From Gerris lacustris (Eukaryota > Arthropoda > Insecta > Hemiptera > Gerridae), in the NCBI GenBank assembly GCA_951217055.1, contig OX578279.1:39705610-39769609 (forward strand): DNA of 64,000 nucleotides. The letters are read 5' to 3'. Every line of letters starts with the position of its first letter. Position 1 is the first letter of the stretch. The position numbers were made by a program, and so were the translations under genes. Positions 9,431 to 20,600 of this stretch are shown here, in pieces. The notes below the pieces were generated by a model. That model saw only the letters and a program-made list of their open reading frames with translations. It made no database searches and was not told where the DNA came from.

Positions 9431-9867
9431 ATCTAAATCAAATTATAATTATTATTTACTACGGGAAACAGACAGTGAAAAATACACTCCCGCGCCGGGA
9501 TTTGAACCACGGGTCTCCTGTATTTCTAGTACAGATGCTCTGGCCAACTAAGCTACGCAGGAGAATGATTTTTAACTGCCGTAATCGATAGCTAGTCCCG
9601 AATCCAAGCTTTCAATATTCATATACATTTAGACAGTCAATATTTATGACATTAGAACTAAACCAAGAATTAACGCTTATTATTATAAAGTACTCAATTA
9701 GTACCTGTACCTTGTACAATCAATTCGAAATTCAATTTTTAAGTTTTTGGTAGTTTTCATACTACGGAAAGTTAAAATTTTAATTTAAATCAAATTATAA
9801 TTATTATTTACTACGGGAAACAGACAGTGAAAAATACAGACGTGGTTCAAATCTCGGCGCGGGAGTG
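9431..9867. repeat. Inverted tRNA-like repeat with duplicated flank
   Basis: A 55-bp block (9431-9485) recurs almost unchanged at 9781-9837. Each copy is followed by a piece of the same tRNA-like sequence, in opposite orientations: minus at 9486-9563 and plus (3' end only) at 9841-9866. The layout is a fold-back structure about 380 bp long. Confidence 0.55.
9486..9563 (-). other. tRNA-like sequence (tRNA pseudogene or SINE head)
   Basis: The minus strand forms a seven-pair acceptor stem (TCCTGCG with CGCGGGA), a D-arm with TAGCTTAGTTGG (A box), an anticodon arm CTGTA-CTAGAAA-TACAG and a T-arm with GTTCAAATCCC (B box). The loop would give anticodon AGA (Ser), but there is no long variable arm as a real tRNA-Ser needs, and the T stem is mispaired (GTGG against CCCG). 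It is therefore probably a tRNA-derived repeat. The A and B boxes could still recruit RNA polymerase III. Confidence 0.55.
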
Positions 9868-12100
9868 AACGAAATTAGAATATTTTTGACGATAATTAAA
9901 AGTCCTGAAAATCTGTAGGGAACCTGTGACCGAAATCATGGAAAATAGGTCCATTTCTTTTCTTACAAATATCTAGAAAAATATTAGGTTTACCTAAAAT
10001 ATCATGTAGGTCACATAATTAAAGATTATTCATTGTTTCTCCGTATGATTTTCTTGAGACCTCTGGGGCTTTTTTTTTTTCTTTTGTACAAGTAAAAATA
10101 CATTTGCTTTTAAAGTAAATTGAACGTTTCTGTAAATTATATAGAGTAACTTTGATTTTTCTTTTTATTAGAACCAGCTTATGTGAATCCAAAAATATTT
10201 AACATGGTTTTATAGTACTTTTTCCATAATCTAATGGTACAACTTTTTTTAGGAAAATCGTCCGTATCCGTAAACTTTTTTTTTCTTATTCGCATATACC
10301 TACTCGTATTTTCAGAATCCAAGAATGTCCTGTTTTAAAAAAAGTTTGTCTGTCTTCTGTAGTCTGTGCAGACGCGTGGAGCCTATTTTTATGAAATTTG
10401 GGCTATGCGTTCAGAATAATCACACCTCGAGACAAACAATAAATTTTGGCTTAAAACCGCTGATGAAAATAAATTGCTTAAATTAAATAAATAGTGCCAT
10501 TAGAAATTGACTTACTTCTTTTTAAGTCTTAATGGCTTAAAATTCCACGAAGGAAGCAGACCCCGTAAGATTGCCCCCCCCCCCTTCCTGTATTTTTTCA
10601 TATTAAAAAGCGGAGGATGGGGGCCCGCACCACATTATCTGCCTAGGGGGCCACATACTCTAAATCCGGCCCTGCTCAGCAGTTCTAAGTTGCTACTCTG
10701 AAAACATCAGCTATGAAATTTATTGTAAATCTGGAATAAATTCTATTGATTTACTTCAAATTATTTTAATATCAGTATAAAAAGCGATAATAATAGGTTT
10801 TTGTACAATGATATTGATTACCTACTTTCTGGTGACAGTGTTCTGTTTCACCTTGAAACAGTCATTAGGTAAATTTAACTAAAGTTATTATAGTTATACA
10901 AGCCATTATTCTTATCTTGGTGACTAGTGCTATATCCCTCTGTGGGCCATATTGGTTTAACACGCATTTGTTATCGGTTTTTTATTATTAAAAAAAGTTT
11001 ATATTCTATTATCCTTTCAGTCATTTCTTTGTTCTTGACCCGATCGCTGCTTTAGAGTATAATGAACTAAATTTTACTTTAGAAATCATACAAAACAAGA
11101 AAACATGTATAAACAAAAATATTTAGTTAGTATTTAAATGTTTGTTATAATGCTACTTATTATTAAATTCCATAATATGTATAGTGATAGTGGTGTAAGT
11201 TTTTATTTAAGTGATTAAAATAAATAGCAATATTAATTTATATGTTACAATAAATTACTTGTGTATTTATTTAATAAGAATCATTATTATTTTATTATAA
11301 TGGTACTGAAGAAGTTGGAATGTCTTCGTTTATTGAGAGAAAGTAAGTTTTTATATCCATATCAGCATTATGTACAGTTCATTGTATTATTGAAAAATTT
11401 ATTTATTTATAACTAAACCAAACACTTTTTTTTCGTCCTATGGGTTTTACAAGTTTACCTATATCTTGCATGATAGTTTAAATGTTCTGAGATTTCCTAT
11501 TATCTTGGTAAAATTGTACCAATTGTCTATGAATATTTTTAAGTATCACCATGAATTTTCGTTGAGAAAATACACAAGTCTAGACCGTTTCTAGTTCTTT
11601 AATTTTCGTGCTAAATTGAAACTAAAATGTTAATATCGGGAGCAGCTTATCTTAAATATTTTATAATTATAGTTTTCTCCTTGCAGGAAAAAATAATTAA
11701 TTGGTTCTTAATTTATAATTTTCTAGTCATCGTAATATCAAGAGAATATTAATAATATGTAATTCTGTTAATTTTTGGGCGAAAAGTGAATATAAATGTA
11801 ACAGAGTGACACATACAAGTTACTTAAATCAGTATTTTACCTGGAAACATTAATATTTTTGTAGAAAGTGCGGGTTATCGGTTATCTGCATATCTAGTCG
11901 AAATTTGTAAACATTCGATGCATATCCAAATATAAATTAGGTAGCCTTATTCTTAAAAGTACAGGGCTTCATGTCTCATGCTTACTGGGCATCTACTATA
12001 CTAGTAGTTTTGTGAACAGTAGACCTCGCTCGTTAAAATAACAAATCGGGTTTTGAGCTTAGGTTCAAAATAGTGTTCCAGTAAGGAAGTAAGTAGAAGT
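9868..12100. other. Non-coding, decayed repeats
   Basis: No gene seen. 10330-10460 is a fragment of the repeat found complete at 14887-16241 (GTCTGTGCAGACGCG and AAATTTGG landmarks). 10600-10674 ends like a hAT element. The rest is AT-rich with no readable frame. Confidence 0.6.
10600..10674. mobile_element. Terminus of a hAT-like element
   Basis: Read on minus, 10674 starts CAGGGCCGGATTTAGAG and is followed by GC-rich sequence including GTGGCCCCCTAGGC. This is a common terminal style of hAT elements. The partner end was not found. Confidence 0.45.
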
Positions 12101-12159
12101 AGAATTTTTTCACTGTCTCCAGGGACAACGGACATAACATGTCTCTCGGGGTACCTCCT

Positions 12160-14880
12160 ATGTCCCCATTTTATGTTTTCTTTTTTTTTATATATATATG
12201 TATTTTTATGTTGTTTGTAGTTTTTGTAGTTTTTAAGGATTTTTTGTATTTATAAGTTATTTCAACAAAAAAGACCTGAACCGTAAAAAAGTAGAAAATG
12301 TTTTTACACAACTTTAGAGTACTCTTAGAGGGCTGTCCAACGATACCAAACAGGTCTGGCCAGTTTTTATTTTTATCATTTCTAAAACAGAGGTACACAA
12401 CTATGTATCCCTCATGGACAGGGTACAGTAATAAATTTAAGGTTCTCCTTTCGCGCACACTTTTCTACTATAAAGTAGTAAGTACCATATGAGTTTCAAC
12501 CTGATGCTATGAAAAGCAAAAACGGTACAGTAAAAAGAATAAAAAGTATAGTATTTTTGCGTATTTTGACAAACATATTATATGCCTACATAAAGATACC
12601 TTTACAAAACACATTAAATTAATAATTTAGCCTAAACAGTACCCAGACTTTAAGTTCCTTTTGTACCAAAAGTACTAAAGGTACTTAAATTAAATGTCCA
12701 TCTTGGGTTCCACAATATTATACTGTGCCAGGTTTTAAAAAAAGGACAATCTTGTCCCACAATAATCTTAGGATAGGAGCAAAGTGTCAACAGTGAACTC
12801 ACCTCACACTTTTTGAGTGCCCGAAAAACTATGTATCGTTCATTATCATGAAACGTGACTTTTTAAGGTAAACATTTGTACCTTAAAACTACGTTTTAAG
12901 GGCTTTCCAACGATACCAAACACAGCCGACCAGCTACTATGTTAACCTGTTCTTAAACAGAGGTATACAACTTTGTACCCCTCAAACAAAAACCATGATT
13001 AATTTACCATGGTTAAATAAACCATGATGTTTGTAAATAGACTGCATTAAATTGTCAATGTGCAAATTGTTTCCACGGCCACTAAGAATTACTGAAATTC
13101 TCATAAAGTATAGGCCTAAAATCGCATAAAGGTGATATTTCTTTTTTTTGGGCACTATGCCACTGCCCCTCGTGTACCCGGTATAGTAAGTAATTTAAGG
13201 TTTTCCTTTCACGTACACTTTACTATTATAAAGTAGTGAGTATGAGTACCATATGAGTCTCAGCTCGATCCTATGAAAAGCAAAAAGGGTACAGTACAAA
13301 GGAAAAAAAGTAGTGTTTTTCGACCAATTTTTCCAAACCGGTGCAATAAGTACAAAAATAAGTAGAAATAAAAAATAAATTTCAACAAAATGGGTACAAA
13401 GGCAACAAAACCGACACACTTTTGAGTAAAAAGCTGCATTTTATTTTTTTTTTAGTGCGCCCTACAAATACCGTGGTACTAAAAGTACCTCTGTGCCCAA
13501 AACCGCAAAGGTACAGGTATGGAAAGGGTGCAGTTCGTTCAAGTGCTATTTGGTGCAACTTTTGACCGAAGGAAATTTTCGAGCTGATAAATCCCTCGAC
13601 CCTATTAGCCCCACAGTATAACCTACCCCCTACCCGGCACTCTAAAAGTACAAAAGGGTACTAAAGTACCGCCCAAGGAAATTTTTTAGAAATTATTTTT
13701 GCACACATTTGATACATTTAAAAAGGCCTTTCTAACGATACCTCTTTATATCGGTACAACGTCCCCTTCTGGTTGCGGCTACCAGTGACGGATCTAGGCT
13801 TTCCGGCGCCCGGGGCAAGAATTTTTTTCGGCAAATTCAATAGTGCAAATTCAAAAGTGCTAATACTTATTAAAAGACTTCTAGCTTCTGTTTTTGTTTC
13901 AGAACTTGAAGTCAAACATGCTACCATATCATTAGAAGCAGTATTAATTCCTCCAAGATGCTTGTAAATAACTATTACAGCTTCCCGCTTTGTTGACCAC
14001 CTAGTTCCGCTCTGTAGCTTGAGAGATAGGTATGTTTTTGAGCAAAACTTCCCACCTATTAGTTAATGCTGCGTTTTCTCACTTTAAAGGGCCTGAAACG
14101 TAAACATTTTAAAAATATTTTTGCATCACTTTTGTACTCTTCCCAAGGGCTTTCCAACGATGTAGGACACCCCGTACTAAATATCTTCGGTTTTCTGATC
14201 GGCGAAAAAAAAAAAATCCCGATGTCGTCCCTAAGCGGGGGTGCATGTAAAAAAAAAGTTCTCGTTACCGGCTAAGGACCTCTGCGGGATCTACAGCCTT
14301 GAAAAAAAATTAAAAATTTCCAATTATTTCAAAAGTTATACGTAAAAAGGTTTTAAAAACGCCCTTTTTAATCGTAAACGATTTCCCGTTGAAAATAAAC
14401 CCATTTAACGGAACATTTCCCGGCATATACCATATTTCCCTAAAAATACACTATAACCTTAACGATTTCCAGAAAGCTGCATGTCTCTACGACAAACACA
14501 CCCATAAGTACAAAAATAAACAAGTTAGGCGCGCTTTACGTAAGTACGTGGGACGATAATCGCCGGCTTCTGTATACATTAAAGTTAAAATTATTAAGTG
14601 TAATATAATTAAACTAATTTTAATAGTAATATTCTTTTTCTACTCTTCAAGACCTTTAAATTGATGTATATAATATGTTATGGCAACTAAAACAATGTTT
14701 AGTCGCCCGCCATATTGGCCGCCGCCATCTTGAAAATATTAAGTGGGAAAAATCCAAAATGTGTCTAGTTGTCTCAAATGCCGAGAGGCACCTGTGTGCC
14801 GAATTTCATGTTCCTAGCTACAGTAGTTTATGAATTGAAACAAGCAACGGACAGACAGACAGAGCTGTTATATAAGGTTT
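12160..14880. repeat. Decayed interspersed repeats with GGGCTTTCCAACGAT-type blocks
   Basis: Several diverged copies of a block containing CCAACGATACCAAACA and a TTTTACAACTT-like lead occur near 12300, 12890, 13725 and 14145. They are related to the 280-bp units at 30240-32400 (CTTTTCAACGATATGCATCA). A TCACGTACACTTTTCTA-like block repeats near 12450 and 13205. No coding frame could be supported. Confidence 0.5.
13783..13830. mobile_element. Possible terminus of a hAT-like element
   Basis: CAGTGACGGATCTAGGC followed by GGCGCCCGGGGC resembles hAT termini. No partner end or target duplication was found. Confidence 0.35.
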
Positions 14881-15390
14881 CTTTTTACTTTCTCATATAA
14901 AGAGAAAGTATTGTGATAGCGCGAAAATTCGATTTTGAGATTTTGATGGATTTACACGTTTTGAGGTCCCCTGAGTCCAAAAAAGTGGTTTTTAAAAAAT
15001 GTCTGTCTGTCGTCTGTCGTCTGTCTGTCGTCTGTGCAGACGCCTGGAGCCCAAACTACTGGGCCGATTTTGACGAAATTTGGCATACATGTTCAGAAAA
15101 ATCATACCCCGAGGCGAAATCGAGAAATGAATTTTAGCTCTAAATTTGGGGGCGCTACCCCCCAAAAACTCTGAAAAAACATGAAAAAAAATTATTTCTC
15201 GAAAACGGTTCCGACGATTTTGATTAAAAAATTCTAAAATGTAGTCCATTTGAATACGAATCCAACGATATAAGCCGTTTTCCCGGGAAAAATCTAGTTC
15301 CTGAGATATTAGCTTAAAACGCGGACGGGGTTCGATTCCCCGACCAGGAGAAGTTATTTTTATGATAAATTTTGATGAAATGTTCAATAA

Positions 15391-15437
15391 TTGAAGCGAG
15401 CGTAGCGAGCTTCCTACATTCAACGAAATATGCTCCG

Positions 15438-15469
<32 letters not shown>

Positions 15470-16143
15470 AGTAACGTTTACGCGTGTGACGATAACTTGA
15501 GTAAAAGTTGACCGATTTAGTTGAAATTTGGTATACATGTTCCTCTTACTAATACTCAGGCTAAGTTCGTTGGGCAGCGTGATCCGTCCATGAGTTCGCG
15601 CGCAACGCTCGCGTAAACGAGAGGTACAAAAATTAAATTGGAATTTCAGGACGGGAAAAGATTCTATCATCATCTACTCGATGAGACGAACATTTTTTTC
15701 AAATAACATTTTTTACTAAAACCAACAGAGACACCGCTATGACTTAATAAAGATCGCTAAAACTATTAAAGCGGACCTAAACGTTTATAATAGAGAAAAC
15801 AACCTTTTTACCGATATCTTACGTTCTAACGAAACGATATTAATAAAACTTCATATACACCATCTAATGCACAATTGAAACAGGTATGCAAAATTTCAAC
15901 TTGATACAAGCAAAATTCTTTGCGTAGTGACGAGATACATTTATAATAATTGTTTAAAAGCTACCGCGGGTGGTGAAGATTGTTATAGTCGTATAGTGTA
16001 TGGTTTGTTTAGGAAGTAAAGCTTTGTACCGAGTACCCCCACTCTTCCCTACACTACCCTCTTCCACTTACCTTCAACTATGGCATTCATCATGATTAAT
16101 AAATTTCAATATTCAGTATTTCATTGCAATACGCTCGCTTCAA
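15391..16143. mobile_element. Nested TIR insertion within family C copy 1
   Basis: The insert begins TTGAAGCGAGCGTA and ends TACGCTCGCTTCAA, and it is absent from the second family C copy. It contains a (CTGT)n run at 15437-15469 and no coding frame. Confidence 0.5.
15437..15469. repeat. (CTGT)n microsatellite
   Basis: About eight CTGT units. They cause a QTDR-type repeat peptide in spurious minus-strand frames. Confidence 0.9.
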
Positions 16144-16241
16144 TGATAGAGCCACGCGATGCCTAGTATTTAAATGTACATTTGAAAACTAATAAATGGA
16201 AACACTGGGCTAAGTAATTATAAACTCATATATGAGAAAGT

Positions 16242-17427
16242 TTGTCTGAGTTGTCTCGGACCGATTTTTGTACTTTGTACAGAAACCTAAAAAACACCCT
16301 TTTTCGCCTCTTTATACATCAACTCGGTGTGATTATTATTAGCGTTAAATCTCTGCTGTCCAAATGGTGTTTTAAAATTGTTTTAGGCGATACATCTCGG
16401 TTAGATTCCCCGTATTCGTTTTCCAATTCATTTGTTGTTAATAATGGTAGTGTTAATTAATGTTCTTTCGACAGGATCTATTGTGTTTTTGATGGTCTTT
16501 TATAACAATTATCAGTAAGTTAGGTTTTGGTTATCAAAAGATCGGGAAACAATTTTACGAAGCATGCGTCGTGTTCTCTCTTCGGAAGCTTGATAATTAA
16601 AAATAAACATTTTGTAAACAATTTACATCTTCTTCATTATGCTTGAAAAGTATGCCATAAAATGTGGTACGTGAGCTTTAGATTGTGCCTAAACTGTTAA
16701 ATTTTGCACTGGATAAATTAGGATATCGTTAATTTATCTGATTTTAGTTTACTTATGGTGACTAATTTTGGAACCGTCTATCGCAACAAGAATCAAGAAA
16801 ATATATTAATTTAGTTTACTAAATAAATATACCAAGAAAATAATCGAGGGGGACAAGAATGGGGGAAGAAGTTTAAAGAGAGACGCAAAGATGAATTATG
16901 GTATAAAAACGAACCCGCAAATATATATTCGTTCTCCTGATGTCCTCACTTTCATTTAACACCCCACATGATGCATTTACGTTTTAAAAGAAAAAACAGC
17001 CCCTTAAACTTCAACCCCTAGTTTTTGAGGCATAATTTTTGGGGGAGTTCCTATAATTTCCCTGTTATTGGCTATTAAACATACCATAACTGCAAAGTTT
17101 CAAATTTTTGAGTTGGATGCTTTCGGAGATCAGGTGCGTTACAGACGGAGAGACAAGCGCTGGAATGTGAAAATGTAAAGGTTCTCGTTTATGGCTACGG
17201 ACGCCAAAAAGTATAATTCAAATCAAATGGTATATTTACCGTTCATTAGTGAAAGGATTTAAACAAGATATCCGTAGAGATTGATGTAGGTATTAGTTTA
17301 CACAAATTATATAAGTACATACTTAACTTATATTTATAGAGTGACGGTGACGTTGCGTATGTTAAATTTAAATTTTCTTTTTGTTCCAACTTATATTTAT
17401 GTTTGTCTTCTTTTTCTTCCGTTTTAG
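16242..17427. other. Non-coding upstream of the first recognised SLC17 exon
   Basis: The missing first coding exon (start codon plus one base of a split codon) should lie here or farther upstream. I could not pick it out. The open frame at 16242-16460 has no family resemblance. Confidence 0.5.
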
Positions 17428-17609
17428 AATGGGAATGCGTTCCTCAACGATATGTGATGACTTTTATGTCTTTTCTTGGCGTTGTCATTCTTGACATACT
17501 TAGAAATTGCTTCAGGCAAGCAATGTTAAAAATGTCTCCGGGTAATGTGATGTGTCCAATTAACACCAACAATGCAACTCTAAACCATTCTAATGAAAAT
17601 ATTTGCTCG
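17428..17609 (+). CDS. SLC17 exon: TM1 and first lumenal loop
   Basis: The acceptor is gttttag and the donor gtatgt. The exon starts with two bases of a split codon (GAA) and ends in phase 0. It encodes WECVPQRYVMTFMSFLGVV and the TM1 end with RNCFRQAM, then an Asn-rich loop with potential N-glycosylation sites (NATL, NHSN), typical of the large first loop of SLC17 proteins. Confidence 0.8.
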
Positions 17610-20600
17610 GTATGTTTCAACTTCAGATAATTTTACATCTTTTATGATAAGGTATAAGGTTGTGGTCTGCAAATATAGCAAAATAACCCTTCCGAAATAG
17701 TAAAAAAAAATATCACTTAGATCTTTATTAAATCTAAACGGTTTGAAATAAGGTAATGGAACTTGGGGGATCTGTACCCTGTAAAGGGAAGTGTGTAATC
17801 ATCCACTCTCGTACTAGGGGCTACCACCATTTTGCCCCCAGGCGCTGAAATCTACGATTTTTATACCTTTGCCCCCCTATAGGGGGCAAAATATTGAAGC
17901 TAGTAAAAAAAGTTTGAAGTAAAATATATTTATTTTTTGCCGTAGAATCTAAATCTGCTATCAAAAATATACATTCCAGGACAAAATTTAGAAGTTAAGT
18001 GGTCTGGGGGCAAAATGGGAGGTTGCCCCTACAGCGCGGTTGTATGAAAACAAACTTCCCTTTACATGGTACGGATACCCTAAACCTAAATTTCATTAAT
18101 TTATCTCTAACCGTTTAGATTTTACAACGTATTATCGGTAGGGTAATTTTGCTATCTTTGCCCACCTAGAGGGGGCAAAATATGGTAAATTTGCACTTGA
18201 GCACCCACTTATTTATAATTGTCCGATTGACTTCGGGTTTTTTTTAAACTGTTCCTTTTTACATTTTAACAACTATTTACCATGTACCGTGTCGATAAAA
18301 TCAATAGTTTATTTTTAAAAAAATATATAAAATATCCACTCACGTACATACGGGAAATGTTGGGAAAATAGGGGTTTTTAAGGGTGGGGGATTCACTCAA
18401 GATAGCTAAAACAACAAAACTGGTGGTATAAACACGTAAAACAAAATAATAGCAACATAAAATTATAGAATAATATAAATAATTCAATGCATATTGTATA
18501 ATTGTGATGGCGCGATGTTATAACTCATCATGTAAACAAAACAATTCTTCTGATTCTTCATTAAAAAGAAGAATAATTTGCGTTTTTTTAAATCCAGCAG
18601 ACAAGAACACTCAAATACATACGCTATTCCCAGACATTAATCATTATTTGATTTATCGATTATTACTTGTAGATCGATATTTACATATCAATAAAGAGCA
18701 CACTTTTATATACAAAAGTGTGATGTTCCTTAGTCCCAATGTACAGTAGACTAAATATCCCTTTGTCTTAATAGTCATTAAGACAAAGGAATATAATGTG
18801 GAGAGTTTATTGCCCTTAATCATCTAACAATCTTTTAGACTAAGGGATATCCAGTTCTATGTGTTTTGGGACTAAGGAACATCACACTTTTGTATACAAA
18901 AGTGTGATGTTCCTTAGTCCCAATGTACATTGTACATTAGGCTGAATATCCCTTTGTCTTAATAGTCATTAAGACAAAGGAATATAAAGAGGAGAGTTTA
19001 TTGCCCTTAATCATCAAACAATCTTTTAGACTAAGGGATATCCAGTTCTATGTGTTTTGGGACTAAGGAACATCACACTTTTGTATACAAAAGTGTGATG
19101 TTCCTTAGTCCCAATGTACATTAGGCTGAATATCCCTTTGTCTTAATAGTCATTAAGACAAAGGAATATAAAGAGGAGAGTTTATTGCCCTTAATCATCA
19201 AACAGTCTTTTAGACTAAGGGATATCCAGTTCTATGTGTTTTGGGACTAAGGAACATCACACTTTTGTATACAAAAGTGTGATGTTCCTTAGTCCCAATG
19301 TACATTAGACTGAATATCCCTTTGTCTTAATAGGCATTAAGACAAAGGAATTTAAATAGGAAAGTTTATTACCCTTAATCTAACAATACATTAGGACTAA
19401 GGGATATCTATTTATATGTGCTTTAGCACGAAGGAACATCACACTTTTGTATAAAAAAGTGCTGAAGATTTGAGCATAAGGACTGTGACAGAGCATAAAG
19501 AGAAACAGAAGGAGAATTCTTGATGTGACGAGTCTTAAATGTACCGCTACAAACCGGATGACTCTTTGAACACACGTTTCGATATCGATATATATTCTCC
19601 TATTATATCGATAGTCACTGTTATCTTATCTACTAATAACATTGTATATAATGGCCGACGAAGATTTTTTGAGTGTTTTAACGATGTATTTTTTTCATTA
19701 TAAAACATTTATTTACGAAGAATACTGTCTTTTTTTATAATTGGCATCCAATTCCAAGGTTTTTAGCTATCCTGAGTGAATCCCCCACCCTTAAAAACCC
19801 CTATTTTCCCAACATTTCCCGTATGTACGTGAGTGGATATTTTATATATTTTTTTAAAAATAAACTATTGATTTTTTCGACACGGTACATGGTAAATAGT
19901 TGTTAAAATGTAAAAAGGAACAGTTTAAAAAAAACCCGAAGTCAATCGGACAATTATAAATAAGTGGGTGCTCAAGTGCAAATTTACCAAAATATACACT
20001 CCAATTTGAAATTTTGAAGTTGGGTGGCCTGGGGGAAAAGTGGGTGGTTGCATGACAACAACCTTCCCGGTTGAAGTATTATATTAAACCCACCCACAAA
20101 ATCAAAACAAAAAAATTGCCCTACAAAATCAAAACAAAAAAATTTCCCTACATCAAAACAAAAAAAATCCCACACATCAAAATAATTCCCACACATCAAG
20201 ACATTTCAATGTCAATATTGTAAAAAGATTTAAAAATCGGGTGGGTTTGATATAATACTATATACATTATGATATTAAGGTAAATATGTCGTATTTGGCC
20301 CACATTGACTAAATACATAACTATTAGGAAAAAGGGATATATAGTCTAATGTACATTGAGACAAAGGAATATCACACTTTCGTATATAAAAGTGTGATAT
20401 TCCTTTGTCCCAATGTACATTAGACTAAATATTCCTTTATCGTAGTTGTTATTAAGACAAAGTGGGTTAGATACGACATATTTACCACAATGCCTGGTAA
20501 CAATCACCGTTTCTTGCTTAAAGATATGCATCTGTCTTCATCTCACAAGACGTCCAGGAAGCCAAACATGGGTTGGGTTTTTAATTCTTCAGGCATTTCT

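Larger units (their letters stand above)
14887..16241. mobile_element. TIR repeat family C, copy 1 (with nested insertion)
   Basis: The element starts ACTTTCTCATAT and ends ATATGAGAAAGT, short inverted ends shared with the shorter copy at 60887-61407. The body keeps GTGATAGCGCGAAAATTCG, GTCTGTGCAGACGC, CCGATTTTGACGAAATTTGG, CCGTTTTCCCGGGAAAA and the tRNA-B-box-like GGTTCGATTCCCCG. The open frames inside are compositional. Superfamily unknown. Confidence 0.5.

Noticed and set aside
9486..9563. A functional tRNA-Ser(AGA)
   Set aside because: No long variable arm, mispaired T stem and an associated inverted partial copy point to a tRNA-derived repeat.
14992..15673. Two long minus frames with QTDRQTDR repeats
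   Set aside because: They follow the CTGT microsatellite and the family C repeat, with no domain and no consistent frame between copies.
18504..18749. THAP-finger transposase in the palindrome element
   Set aside because: Only C-x4-C at the start fits; the rest of the THAP signature is missing and the frame runs into the palindrome array.
18700..19470. CRISPR-like array
   Set aside because: Units are about 187 bp, spacers are not unique, and the setting is an intron of an animal gene.
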